This document shows positions 29,847 to 38,742 of a stretch of 64,000 nucleotides of DNA, piece by piece (the stretch's first letter is position 1; each line of letters begins with the position of its first letter). Where the stretch lies: contig NZ_CP063400.1 of assembly GCF_021729865.1 (NCBI RefSeq), positions 248,001 to 312,000 of the forward strand, in the 5' to 3' direction. The notes below the pieces were generated by a model. That model saw only the letters and a list, made by a program, of their open reading frames with translations, was not told the origin of the DNA and did not search any database. Made by a program: the position numbers and the translations under genes. Source of the stretch: Hydrogenophaga sp. SL48. Lineage in GTDB: Bacteria; Pseudomonadota; Gammaproteobacteria; Burkholderiales; Burkholderiaceae_C.

Positions 29847-29875
29847 TGATAAGGGCGACCTGTGTCGTTTTCAAG
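29846..29875 (-). promoter_or_regulatory. groESL promoter, overlapping sigma-70 and sigma-32 types
   Basis: On the minus strand TTGAAA (29874-29869), 17 bases and TATCAT (29851-29846) form a good sigma-70 promoter. The same segment reads CTTGAAA-N13-CCCTTAT, close to the sigma-32 consensus. Dual control by HrcA and sigma-32 is known for groE in several betaproteobacteria. Confidence 0.75.
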
Positions 29876-30100
29876 ACGCAGGGGCTTCTTTTTCCCCTCC
29901 AGTCGGGGACGGATGTGGGTATTGGCCGGTCTATTTCGGGAAAACCCGTCCATGCCTGTGCGGCAAATCGGCTGTACACCGGCGCGCTGTGTGTCGATTT
30001 TTGACAAACGGTGACAATCGGTTCGGTCCTTGGGTCGGGCTCCACTGCCCGGTTGCAGGCCGAGAGGTCAGGGGGTTTGTGATCAACATCAATCTGTGAG
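29876..30100. other. Divergent spacer between groESL promoter and the CruF-MpaB fusion gene
   Basis: The whole gene-free stretch is 29725-30100. Apart from the groES leader, CIRCE and promoter it shows no repeat or terminator. The part from 29876 must hold the promoter of the divergent fusion gene, but no clear -35/-10 pair for that gene was found by eye. A 70-codon frame on the minus strand here has no protein-like character and was ignored. Confidence 0.5.
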
Positions 30101-32305
30101 GTGCCTGTGGCCCTTGTGCGTTCGCGTTCGTTTGTTGTGTGGTCGGCGGGCCTGTTGTCCGTCGCTTACCTGTTGGCCACCGCGTGGCGCGACCCGCCGC
30201 TCACGCTGGCGCTGGCCGGTGCCTCTGTGGTCATGTTCTGGGCCTGCGCCTGGTCGGCGCGGGCGCTGCTCGGCTTCCGGTCGGCGAGTGCTTTGGCCCT
30301 GCTGGCGCTGGGTCTGGGCTGGTTTGCCGAGCAGATGGGCTCGTCGCGCGGCTGGTTCTTCGGCCGCTATACCTACACCGATGTGCTGGGCATCCGCCTG
30401 GGCGACGTGCCCCTGGCGATCCCGCTGATGTGGTTCGCGCTGTGCCTGGTGGGCTATGTCATGGCCTGCCTGATGCTGTGGCGCGCGCCAGTGCACCCCG
30501 GCCCCAGCTTTCGCAGCGGGCTGCTCACCGCCTGGCTGGCGGCCATGGTGGTCACCGCCTTCGACCTCGGCGCCGACCCTTATTTCGTGTTCGTGCTCAA
30601 GGCCTGGATCATGCAGAAGACCGACGGCGGCTGGTTCGGCGAGACCCTGCAGGGCTTCGCGGGCTGGATGGTGGTCGGGCTGCTGATCATGTCGCTGTTC
30701 CAGGCGCTGGCCGCGCCCCGGCGCGCGCCCACGCTGTCGCGCAAGGTGGCGCTCGCGGCGCTGGTGCCCATTGGCATCTACGCCAGCGGGCTGGTGTTCC
30801 AGGTGCTGCTGGGTCACCCGATCGAGATCCGTGCCATCGCCTTCTTCGCCATGGGGCTGCCCACGCTGGTGGCGCTCGTGGCCTGGTGGCACTGGTCGCA
30901 CCCCGAGCGCCACACATCCCCAAGCCGGACCGCCGATGTGCCGCTGGCGCCCTGGACCCTGGAAGCCGATCCGCTGGCGGACCGGGCGGTGGCGTCCCTG
31001 GTCGGTCCCTGGGTCGGCGACACGGGGGCCATGGGCCCGGGCGCGGCGCGCCTGGCCTCCGCCACCCGGCTCATGGCGGGCTGGCCCGCCAATGGCGATC
31101 TCGCCGGATGGGACGGCAGCGACACCTCGGCGGACCCGGCGGTGGTGGCCACCCTGCGCGCCTACCTGGACGAAGGCCGGCAACTGCCCGAGTGGGCCGA
31201 CCGCGCCAAGGTGGAGCGGGCCGAGGCGATCTTCATGGCGCAGGGCCCCTTGTCGTGCACGCTGCTGTTTTGTTCCAGCCTGCCCGAGTGTTATGTGTTG
31301 CCCCACCTGGCCGAGGTGCTGCACATCGCGGGCCAGCTGGAGCAGCACACCGAGCACCGCATCCGCCAGACCGCGGCCATGGTGTTCCCCGTGATGATGA
31401 AGGGAGGCCTGATGGGCGCCGACGGCGCGGGCGTGGCCCAGGTGCTCAAGGTGCGCCTCATCCACGCCACCATCCGCCACCTGATCCTGCGCGGCGATCC
31501 GGAGCGGGTGCGGGGCCGGGTCGCGCCGCAGGCTGGCGATGCCGCCCCCACCGGCATGCACGCCGCGCTCATGGCGCACGGCTGGGACGTGGACCGGCAG
31601 GGCCTGCCCTGCAACCAGATCGAGCTGGCCTACACCCTGCTGACCTTCGGTTACTGCTTCCTCAAGGGCATGCGCACCCTGGGCCTCCGGCTGTCGCGCG
31701 CGGACGAAGAAGCCTGCCTGCACGCCTGGAACGTGATGGGCCATGTGCTGGGCGTGCGGCGCGAACTGATGGTCGACACCATGGACGAGGCCACCGTGCT
31801 GTTCGAGCGCATCCAGGCCAGCGCGGGAGCGCCCACCGGGCCCGTCGACCCGCGCCCGGCCCTCGGTCGGGCCCTGATGCAGACCATGGAGCGCACCATC
31901 GGCCTGCCGGTGCTGCGCGGTCTGCCGGTGCCGCTCACGCGCTGGCTGGTCGGGCCCGGCACCGCGCGGCTGATCGGTGTGGATGAAAAGGTGTCGTGGC
32001 CCACCCGCCTGGTCTTCACGCTGGGCCGCCTGCTGATCGGGCTGATCGACGGGCTGGTGCGGCTGGTGCTCCCTAGGTTTTCGCTGTCCCGGCTGTTCAC
32101 GCGGGTCGTGGGCTACCACTTCCTGACCCGCTTCCTGATGGACCAGACCCGGCCCCTGACCTTGCCGGAGCGGGTGCTCAACCCGATGGCCGACACCATT
32201 GCGGCCTGGAGCGACGACCCCTGCGCACCCGAATGGATCAATGGCCTGGAGGACCGCATGACCACCACCGGCACCTGGCGGCCCGCTCCCCAGCGCGGCG
32301 CCTGA
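30101..32305 (+). CDS. Fusion protein: CruF/DUF422 carotenoid hydratase-like membrane domain plus MpaB/rubber oxygenase-like domain
   Basis: The protein has 734 residues. Residues 1-270 form a polytopic membrane domain with the CruF/DUF422 patterns GWFFGRYTYTDVLGIRLGDVPLAIP, PLMWFALC (109-116), AFDLGADP (153-160) and GGWFGETLQGFAGW (176-189). CruF enzymes hydrate the psi ends of acyclic carotenoids. After a linker (271-365), residues 366-600 match the DUF2236/MpaB/Lcp oxygenase family: AIFMAQGPLSC, HRIRQTAAMVF with R420 and T424, VRLIHATIRH with H455, and NQIELAYTLLTFGY at 505. The R-x3-T and the His 31 residues later resemble the haem-pocket Arg, Thr and proximal His of rubber oxygenase as I recall them; the Lys of that motif is Gln423 here. 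The start is GTG. No other carotenoid genes are adjacent. The two family assignments are firm, the joint reaction unknown. Confidence 0.82.
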   Translation: MPVALVRSRSFVVWSAGLLSVAYLLATAWRDPPLTLALAGASVVMFWACAWSARALLGFRSASALALLALGLGWFAEQMGSSRGWFFGRYTYTDVLGIRLGDVPLAIPLMWFALCLVGYVMACLMLWRAPVHPGPSFRSGLLTAWLAAMVVTAFDLGADPYFVFVLKAWIMQKTDGGWFGETLQGFAGWMVVGLLIMSLFQALAAPRRAPTLSRKVALAALVPIGIYASGLVFQVLLGHPIEIRAIAFFAMGLPTLVALVAWWHWSHPERHTSPSRTADVPLAPWTLEADPLADRAVASLVGPWVGDTGAMGPGAARLASATRLMAGWPANGDLAGWDGSDTSADPAVVATLRAYLDEGRQLPEWADRAKVERAEAIFMAQGPLSCTLLFCSSLPECYVLPHLAEVLHIAGQLEQHTEHRIRQTAAMVFPVMMKGGLMGADGAGVAQVLKVRLIHATIRHLILRGDPERVRGRVAPQAGDAAPTGMHAALMAHGWDVDRQGLPCNQIELAYTLLTFGYCFLKGMRTLGLRLSRADEEACLHAWNVMGHVLGVRRELMVDTMDEATVLFERIQASAGAPTGPVDPRPALGRALMQTMERTIGLPVLRGLPVPLTRWLVGPGTARLIGVDEKVSWPTRLVFTLGRLLIGLIDGLVRLVLPRFSLSRLFTRVVGYHFLTRFLMDQTRPLTLPERVLNPMADTIAAWSDDPCAPEWINGLEDRMTTTGTWRPAPQRGA

Positions 32306-32412
32306 GCCACAGAATGCCGCGCCTGGCCCACTTTCACGTCACATTCGTCATGCACGCCCGACCCACCCTTTACGATGCCGGGATGGTTTTTTTACCGTCC
32401 CGACCGGCTCAC

Positions 32413-34149
32413 ATGCAGCTCCGGGCCCCACCGCGCCGCCTCGGGGCCTGGTTGTGGGCTTTGGCGCTGTGCCTGTGTCTGTCCGGATGGGCGGCGCCGG
32501 CCTGGGCGTCGGACGGCGAGGGCGACATCACCCTGTCGAGTCGCTACTGGATCGATGCCTCGGGCGCCCAGAGTGTGGACGAGGTGGCGGCGCAGCCCGC
32601 AGAGACCCTGGTCAAGATGGACGGGTTTCGCTCTTTCAGCCTCGGCAGCTCGGCGCTCTGGATGCGTCTGGACCTGCCTCGGCTGGAACCTTCGCAGCGC
32701 TGGTTCTTGCTGCTCAGTGCCGCGGCCTTCACCAACGAGGTCGATCTGTACCAGCGGGGTGCGGACGGAGGTTGGACCAGGCAGCGCGCGGGTGACCACC
32801 TGCCTGTGGCGCAGTGGGACCACCCGGACCAGACCCCGGTCTTCGCCATCGACGCCCAGGTTCAGGGCCCGGTGTGGCTGAAGGTGATGAATTCGCCGAC
32901 CCCGACCAGCCCGCGCCTGCAACTGCTGACAGAGAACAGCCTTCAGACCAAGCGCTACTGGACCTTCCTCATGGTCGGGGGCTACCTGGGTTTCGGGCTG
33001 CTGGTGCTGTTCCTGGGCTGGGTGCACGCGCGGCTCTATGGCGACCGGGCGTTTGTTGCCTACTGCTTTTATGTCGCCTTCATGCTGGGGTTCCAGGCCG
33101 CGTTCACGGGCATCGGGGGGCTGTTTTTCTGGGACCAGTCGGCACGGTGGAACGACATGGCGCCAGCGGTGTTCATGCTGTGGCTCACGGCCTCGGGCAT
33201 CTGGTTCGTGCGCGAGGTCTGCGCCGTCTCGCGCCACCACCGGGGTGTGGACCGATTTGTCGTTGCCTGGTCGGTGTTCGGCCTGCTGTACCCGCTGTTG
33301 TATGTGAACCTTCAGACCCCGGCAACCTTCGCGGTGCTCAACCTCTACGGATTGCTGTCGGTGTTGCTCAGCGTGGCGCTGTGTCTGTGGACCTGGCGCC
33401 TGGGGGAGACCTATTCCGGCTGGATGGCACTGGGCTTCCTGCCGGTGCACCTGGGGTATCCGTTTCCGGCCCTGCGCAGCGCGGGTGTGTTGCCTGACAG
33501 CTGGGCGATGCAGTACGCGGTGCTGATCGGTTCGGCGATCGAGATCCCGTTGCTGCTTTACATCCTGCACCGTCGCGCCAAGGATTTCAACGAGAACCGG
33601 GCGCGCCTGCGCGCTTTGGAGAGCACCGACCCGCTCACCGGACTCACCATCCCGCTGGTCCTCACGCTGCGCCTGCGCGACGCGCTGCGGCGTTCGCGGC
33701 GCTACGGTCACCGCTGCGGCATGGTGCTGGTCGAGCTGGCCAACCACGCCGAGATCGTGGAGCGAGAAGGCCGCGAGGCCGGCGACCGTGCGCTGGTGGT
33801 GGCCGCGTCCCGGCTGTCGGAGGTGGTGCGCGATGTGGACACCGTGTGCCGGGTGTCCGACACGCGCTTCGCCATGCTGATCGAGGGGCCACAACGACCT
33901 GATCAGCTCAAGCTGCTGGCCCAGCACGTGGTGGCCAGGGGGCTGGAGCGGGTGCCGACCTTGCCCGTCGAGCTCACGCTGCGCTTTCGCCTGGTCTCTG
34001 CCACGTTGCCTGACGCGGGTGACAGCAGCGACGCCGCGAACGATGATGAGCGCCTGATGGAGCGGCTGCACCGTGCGCTGGACCGACTGGCCGGCGAGCC
34101 GCGCAGGGTGGTGCTGCACCTGCCCGTGCGAATGCCCGCTGGGGTCTGA
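32413..34149 (+). CDS. 7TM-DISM receptor with degenerate GGDEF domain
   Basis: About 578 residues from the ATG at 32413; ATGs at 32383 and 32353 are alternatives. A signal peptide (LGAWLWALALCLCLSGWAAPAWA) is followed by a periplasmic 7TMR-DISM-type sensing domain (about 35-185: FRSFSLGSSALWMRLDLP, RWFLLLSAAAFTNEVDLYQRG), seven transmembrane helices (about 190-395) and a cytoplasmic GGDEF-like domain. The latter keeps the entry motif ESTDPLTGLTIPLVL and the C-terminal helices, but the catalytic loop reads CRVSDTRFAMLIEG where active enzymes have RVGGDEFAVL. It therefore very probably cannot make cyclic di-GMP and may bind GTP or a partner instead. It is convergent with the PAS kinase gene downstream. 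Confidence 0.85.
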   Translation: MQLRAPPRRLGAWLWALALCLCLSGWAAPAWASDGEGDITLSSRYWIDASGAQSVDEVAAQPAETLVKMDGFRSFSLGSSALWMRLDLPRLEPSQRWFLLLSAAAFTNEVDLYQRGADGGWTRQRAGDHLPVAQWDHPDQTPVFAIDAQVQGPVWLKVMNSPTPTSPRLQLLTENSLQTKRYWTFLMVGGYLGFGLLVLFLGWVHARLYGDRAFVAYCFYVAFMLGFQAAFTGIGGLFFWDQSARWNDMAPAVFMLWLTASGIWFVREVCAVSRHHRGVDRFVVAWSVFGLLYPLLYVNLQTPATFAVLNLYGLLSVLLSVALCLWTWRLGETYSGWMALGFLPVHLGYPFPALRSAGVLPDSWAMQYAVLIGSAIEIPLLLYILHRRAKDFNENRARLRALESTDPLTGLTIPLVLTLRLRDALRRSRRYGHRCGMVLVELANHAEIVEREGREAGDRALVVAASRLSEVVRDVDTVCRVSDTRFAMLIEGPQRPDQLKLLAQHVVARGLERVPTLPVELTLRFRLVSATLPDAGDSSDAANDDERLMERLHRALDRLAGEPRRVVLHLPVRMPAGV

Positions 34150-34243
34150 TCCCCGCGCGGCGCCGGAGGGTCAAAAAAGTGACGGCGTTCATGCACCGCC
34201 GCTGGCGGTCAAGTGAACCCCTGGGTCTGCTGGAACTGGTTCC

Positions 34244-36319
34244 TCAGATCGCCAGCTCCGCCATGGCGGACTTGGGAAAGTCGAGGTCGGGCTCCTGCAC
34301 GTCAAATGGCAGGGTGAAATAAAAAGTGCAGCCCTCGCCTGGCGCGGTTTCGGCCCAGATGCGGCCACCGTGGCGCTCGATGATGCGTTGCGACAGGGCC
34401 AAGCCAGTGCCCGTGCCTTCGAAGTCCATGGAATGGTGCTGGCGCTGGAACATGACGAACAGGTTGTGCGCCTTCTCCAGGTCGAAGCCCACCCCGTTGT
34501 CGTTCACGTAGAAGGTGCGCCCGCCCACGGGGTTGACCTTCCAGCCCACCTGGATGCGGGCGTGCTCCCGGGTGCGGGTGTACTTGACCGAGTTGCCCAG
34601 CAGGTTGCCCAGCGCCTGGGCCAGCAGCATGGCGTCGCCACGCACCACCGGCAGGTCGTCTTCGATCACCCACTCGATGGAGCGGCCCAGGTTTTCCTGT
34701 TTCAGGTGGGCCACCACGCCGTCGAGCAGGGTCGCCAAGGGCACCGGCTGCGACTCGATGGCCACCCGGCCCAGACGGGCGTATTCGAGCAGGCCCTCGA
34801 TCATTTGGCTCATGCGTTTGCTGGCCTTGGCGATCGAGTTCAGGTACTGCAGGGCGAGTGTGTCCTTGGACTCGCCCATCTGCTCCTGAAGCAGGCTCAC
34901 GAAGCTGCCGATGTGGCGCAGCGGCGCTCGCAGGTCGTGCGAGACCATGTGAGAGAACACGTCGAGGTCCTTGTTCGCGGCGACCAGCTGTTGGGTGCGT
35001 TCAGCCACGCGCTTTTCCAGCTCGCGGTTGAGGTCGTTCATCACATCTTCCAGGCTCTTGGCCGCGGTCATGTCGCGGGTGATGCACGAGAGGCCCTGCA
35101 GATCGCCCGCTTCGGTGCGCAGCGCGGTCAGCACGGTGTGGGCCCAGAAGCGTGATCCGTCGTCGCGCAGGCGCCATCCTCGGGTTTCCCATTGGCCGTG
35201 GGCCTTGGCCAGGCGCAATGCCTGGGCCGGATCGACCTCATCCTCACCCGCGTTGTCCACCGCGAGCAGCTGCAGAAAGGGCTGGCCCAGCATCTGCGAG
35301 CGGGTGTGGCCGTGCAGGCGCTGCGCGCTTTCCGTCCATTCGGTCACGGCGCCGTCCGCGTCGACGAAGTAGATGCAGTGGTCCTGGATCGCGTCCACCA
35401 TCAGCCGGTAGCGCTGCTCGCTCTGGAACAACTCGGCGCTGCGTTCGCGTACCCGTTCTTCGAGGTCGCGGTTGGCCTCCAGCACGAACTCTTCGGTGCG
35501 TTTGCGCTCGCTGATGTCGTGCAGTTCGATGAAGATGCCTTCCACCTCGCCGTGCTGGAAGTCGGGGATGTAGTGAATCTCGTAGAAGCTACGTGAACCG
35601 TCGTCTTCCAGTCGCTCGGCTTCAAAGGTCTGTGACTGGCCACTCAATGCGTCGGCCACGTGCGGCAGGATCTCGGGCAACTGGTCCTCACTCACCACCT
35701 GGCTCAGGTGCGTGCCGACCATCTCGCTGGCGTGTTTGCCGTAGCGGCTGGCGTGCGCCGTGTTGGCGAAGCGGCAGATCAGGTCTTTGTCGTAGTAGGC
35801 CAGGTGCGAGGGAATGCGGTCGGTGATGCTGCGCAGGAAGCTGTCGTGAGCGGCCACCCGTTGTTCCACTGCCTTGCGCTCGCTGATGTCCACCACGGTG
35901 GTGTTGCTGTACAGAAACAGCCCTTGTTCGTCGGTCACGGCGGTGGACGAGAACAGCGCCATGAAGTGGCTGCCGTCACGGCGGCGGACCTCGATCTCCA
36001 TCGGATCGGTGTGCCCGGTCTCTGCGAGCGCCTGCATGCGGCTTTGCAACACCGGCCGAGCAGAGGGATCGACCACGGCAAACACGTCCATTTTCCCAAT
36101 CACCTCGTCACCGGGAAGGTCCAGCCAGCCCAGCAGCGTCTGGTTGACGTTCACGACGCGCAGGTCGGCATCAAGGGACAGGTAGCCGCAAGGCGCCTGG
36201 TTGTAGAGTGACTGAGCGCGAGCCAATGCCTGCTCAAGCTCCCGGGTGCGCAAGGCGACGAGGCGCTCGAGTTCGGGGTTGGCGGTGTCGGTCCGTTCAG
36301 GGCTGACAGGGGTTTCCAT
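34244..36319 (-). CDS. Multi-PAS sensor histidine kinase
   Basis: This 691-residue protein has no obvious transmembrane segment and is probably cytoplasmic. Three PAS domains are seen at about 35-148, 157-272 and 297-420 (each closing with DISERK or ITRDMTAAK), joined by coiled-coil-like helices. The HisKA domain follows with phospho-acceptor His461 in SHMVSHDLRAPLRHIGSFV, then the HATPase domain: N box ALGNLLGNSVKYTRT, G1 VNDNGVGFDLEKAHNLFVMFQRQ, G2 GTGTGLALSQRII. This layout resembles phytochrome-like or Cph1-type kinases of the PAS group. There is no receiver domain and no response-regulator gene nearby. The ATG at 36319 was chosen because upstream in-frame sequence is low-quality. Confidence 0.9.
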   Translation of the reverse strand: METPVSPERTDTANPELERLVALRTRELEQALARAQSLYNQAPCGYLSLDADLRVVNVNQTLLGWLDLPGDEVIGKMDVFAVVDPSARPVLQSRMQALAETGHTDPMEIEVRRRDGSHFMALFSSTAVTDEQGLFLYSNTTVVDISERKAVEQRVAAHDSFLRSITDRIPSHLAYYDKDLICRFANTAHASRYGKHASEMVGTHLSQVVSEDQLPEILPHVADALSGQSQTFEAERLEDDGSRSFYEIHYIPDFQHGEVEGIFIELHDISERKRTEEFVLEANRDLEERVRERSAELFQSEQRYRLMVDAIQDHCIYFVDADGAVTEWTESAQRLHGHTRSQMLGQPFLQLLAVDNAGEDEVDPAQALRLAKAHGQWETRGWRLRDDGSRFWAHTVLTALRTEAGDLQGLSCITRDMTAAKSLEDVMNDLNRELEKRVAERTQQLVAANKDLDVFSHMVSHDLRAPLRHIGSFVSLLQEQMGESKDTLALQYLNSIAKASKRMSQMIEGLLEYARLGRVAIESQPVPLATLLDGVVAHLKQENLGRSIEWVIEDDLPVVRGDAMLLAQALGNLLGNSVKYTRTREHARIQVGWKVNPVGGRTFYVNDNGVGFDLEKAHNLFVMFQRQHHSMDFEGTGTGLALSQRIIERHGGRIWAETAPGEGCTFYFTLPFDVQEPDLDFPKSAMAELAI

Positions 36320-36431
36320 GGTTCTTGGCTCCAGGTCATTGCGTGGCACAGACCACCTAGTCTGTACTGGATTATCGGACGCTGCCCGGAAAAATACAGC
36401 CCTCCGTAGGGACAACCCGCCATGCCGGGGC

Positions 36432-36460
36432 AAAAAAAAGCCCCGCCGCACCGGCGAGGC
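36432..36460 (-). terminator. Terminator after metK
   Basis: On the minus strand GCCTCGCCG, loop GTG, CGGCGGGGC (one G-U pair) and eight T form a rho-independent terminator 23 bases after the metK stop. Confidence 0.87.
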
Positions 36461-36483
36461 TTTCGCAGTTGGCAAGTGCTTGC

Positions 36484-37665
36484 TTACAGTCCTGCAGCAG
36501 CACGCAGCGCGGGCGCCTTGTCGGTGCGTTCCCAGGTGAACTCGGGTTCTTCGCGGCCGAAGTGGCCGTAAGCAGCGGTCTTTTCGTAGATCGGGCGCAG
36601 CAGGTCGAGCATCTGGATGATGCCTTTGGGGCGCAGGTCGAACACCTCGGCCACGATGGCCGAGAGCTTGTCGTCGCTGATCACGCCCGTGCCTTCGGTG
36701 TAGACCGTGATGTTCATCGGCTTGGCCACGCCAATGGCATAGGCCACCTGCACCTGGCACTGCTTGGCCAGGCCGGCGGCGACCACGTTCTTGGCGACGT
36801 AACGCGCCGCGTATGCGGCAGAACGGTCCACCTTGGACGGGTCCTTGCCCGAGAACGCACCACCGCCGTGAGGGCAGGCACCGCCGTAGGTGTCGACGAT
36901 GATCTTGCGGCCGGTCAGACCACAGTCGCCCTGCGGGCCGCCGACGACGAAGCGGCCGGTCGGGTTGATCAGGTACTTGGTGTCGGCGGTCAGGAACTCC
37001 TTGGGCAGCACCGGCTTGATGATCTCTTCACGCACGGCCTCGTAGAAGGCGTCGGTCATCTTGTGACCCAGGCTGTACTCGGGCGCGTGCTGGCTGGACA
37101 GCACCACGGTGTCGATGCTGTGCGGCTTGCCGTCCACGTAGCGCATCGTGACCTGGCTCTTGGCGTCGGGGCGCAGGAAGGGCAGGCGGCCGTCCTTGCG
37201 CAGCTGGGCCTGGCGCTCGACGAGGCGGTGCGCGTAGTAGATCGGCGCGGGCATCAGCTCGGGCGTTTCGTCGCAGGCGTAGCCGAACATCAGGCCCTGG
37301 TCGCCTGCGCCCGTGTTCAGGTGGTCGTCGGAGGCGTGATCCACGCCCTGGGCGATGTCGTTGGACTGCTTGTCGTAGCAGACCATCACCGCGCAGCCCT
37401 TGTAGTCGATGCCGTACTCGGTGTTGTCGTAGCCGATGCGCTTGATGGTGTCGCGCGCGACCTGGATGTAATCGACGTGGGCGTTGGTGGTGATTTCACC
37501 GGCCAGCACCACCAGACCGGTGTTGCACAGGGTCTCGGCGGCCACGCGGCTGCGCGGGTCCTGCTTGAAGATCGCGTCGAGGATCGCGTCCGAAATCTGG
37601 TCGGCGACCTTGTCGGGGTGGCCTTCGGAGACGGATTCGGAGGTGAAGAGGAAATCGTTCGCCAT
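36484..37665 (-). CDS. metK: S-adenosylmethionine synthetase
   Basis: This 393-residue enzyme makes S-adenosylmethionine from ATP and methionine. The N-terminus [27 protein letters not shown] with the catalytic His, the central [21 protein letters not shown] signature and the late [23 protein letters not shown] phosphate loop are all present. Length matches the usual 384-395. The start at 37665 is the conserved one. The gene is divergent from the acyltransferase gene with 168 bases between them. I looked for a SAM riboswitch in that spacer and did not recognise one. Confidence 0.98.
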   Translation of the reverse strand: MANDFLFTSESVSEGHPDKVADQISDAILDAIFKQDPRSRVAAETLCNTGLVVLAGEITTNAHVDYIQVARDTIKRIGYDNTEYGIDYKGCAVMVCYDKQSNDIAQGVDHASDDHLNTGAGDQGLMFGYACDETPELMPAPIYYAHRLVERQAQLRKDGRLPFLRPDAKSQVTMRYVDGKPHSIDTVVLSSQHAPEYSLGHKMTDAFYEAVREEIIKPVLPKEFLTADTKYLINPTGRFVVGGPQGDCGLTGRKIIVDTYGGACPHGGGAFSGKDPSKVDRSAAYAARYVAKNVVAAGLAKQCQVQVAYAIGVAKPMNITVYTEGTGVISDDKLSAIVAEVFDLRPKGIIQMLDLLRPIYEKTAAYGHFGREEPEFTWERTDKAPALRAAAGL

Positions 37666-37833
37666 ATAAACTCCAGAGTTGATGAACCGGCGTTGCCGGT
37701 TTTCTGGTTCGGCGAACGCTTTAGCGGAATTTGTGAATCGCCCCGCAATTAGTTCAATAACTCGGCGATGGGCGCCATTTTAAGGTACCAGGGCGCGATG
37801 CCGGTGACGGCCATCGCGTCATAAGAGTGTTTT

Positions 37834-38721
37834 GTGACGGCTTTCTTTCAGCTTCTGTTCCGATTTTTGTCCGTGTTGCCGCTGCCGCTGCTGCACGCGT
37901 TTGGCTGGGTACTGGGCTGGCTGACGTTCCTGGCGTCGCCTCGGTACCGGCGCAGGCTGTTTGCCCATGCCCGACTCGCCGGGTACCCGCGCTCGGTCGC
38001 GCTCGGATCGGTCGCGGAGTCGGGCAAGCTGGTGGCGGAGTTGCCCCGGCTGTGGCTGGGTCGGCCAGTGCACGTTGACTGGGACGGTGTGGCCCATGTC
38101 GAAGAAGCCATGGCGCACGGCGATGGCTTGCTGTACCTCACCCCGCACCTGGGCTGTTTCGAGGTCACCGCCCAGTTGGTGGCCCAGCGGTTCGGCGAGC
38201 GCATGCCCATCACGGTGCTGTACCGCCCGGCCCGCCAGCCCTGGTTGCGCGAGCTGATGGAAGCCCGCAACCGGCCCGGGCTTCACACCGCGCCCACCAC
38301 CCTGGCGGGCGTCAAACAACTGATCAAGGCGCTCAAGCAACACCAGGCGGTGGGCCTGCTGCCGGACCAGGTGCCGCCGTCAGGGCAGGGTGTCTGGGCT
38401 CCCTTTTTTGGTCGCGACGCGTACACCATGACGCTCTCCGCGCGCCTGGCCCAGACCGGCGGCGCCCGGGTGGTGCTGATCTGGGGTGAACGCCTGTCCT
38501 GGGGGCGGGGCTACCGCGCCCGGGTGCGCCCCTTCATGGCAGACGGCGATGGCCAGCTGTCCAGCGATCCACAGCAAGCGGCCAGGCAGATCAACCAGGC
38601 GATGGAGTCCCTGGTGAAGGAGTGCCCGACACAGTACCTCTGGTCTTACGACCGGTACAAGGCGCCGGCGGGTTTGAGCCACGCGGCGCGTCTGGATGCC
38701 GAGCGTGCGCAGCGCACTTGA
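37834..38721 (+). CDS. LpxL/HtrB-family lipid A acyltransferase, first copy
   Basis: The protein has 295 residues with an N-terminal membrane-anchor helix (FFQLLFRFLSVLPLPLLHAFGWVLGWLTF). The acyltransferase HX4(D/E) motif is H105-L-G-C-F-E110 in LYLTPHLGCFEVTAQ, followed by YRPARQPWLRELMEARN, GVKQLIKALKQHQAVGLLPDQVPP and CPTQYLWSYDRYK. LpxL-family enzymes add a secondary acyl chain to Kdo-lipid A at the inner face of the cytoplasmic membrane. The start is GTG at 37834. It precedes a second family member by 21 bases. Which acyl chain each adds cannot be read. Confidence 0.9.
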   Translation: MTAFFQLLFRFLSVLPLPLLHAFGWVLGWLTFLASPRYRRRLFAHARLAGYPRSVALGSVAESGKLVAELPRLWLGRPVHVDWDGVAHVEEAMAHGDGLLYLTPHLGCFEVTAQLVAQRFGERMPITVLYRPARQPWLRELMEARNRPGLHTAPTTLAGVKQLIKALKQHQAVGLLPDQVPPSGQGVWAPFFGRDAYTMTLSARLAQTGGARVVLIWGERLSWGRGYRARVRPFMADGDGQLSSDPQQAARQINQAMESLVKECPTQYLWSYDRYKAPAGLSHAARLDAERAQRT

Positions 38722-38742
38722 TCCCCGAGAACTCACCCCTTC

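Noticed and set aside
30089..32119. Open frame of 676 codons antisense to the CruF-MpaB fusion
   Set aside because: Low-complexity His/Gln/Arg/Pro translation with no domain pattern; the sense strand carries two recognisable domains.
34195..34209. Small palindrome ACCGCC-GCT-GGCGGT between the 7TM-DISM and PAS-kinase genes as a terminator
   Set aside because: No T-run on either strand; a short GC palindrome of this size is expected by chance here.
37666..37833. Possible SAM or SAH riboswitch upstream of metK
   Set aside because: No conserved core or plausible multi-stem layout of a known SAM/SAH class was recognised in the 168-base spacer.
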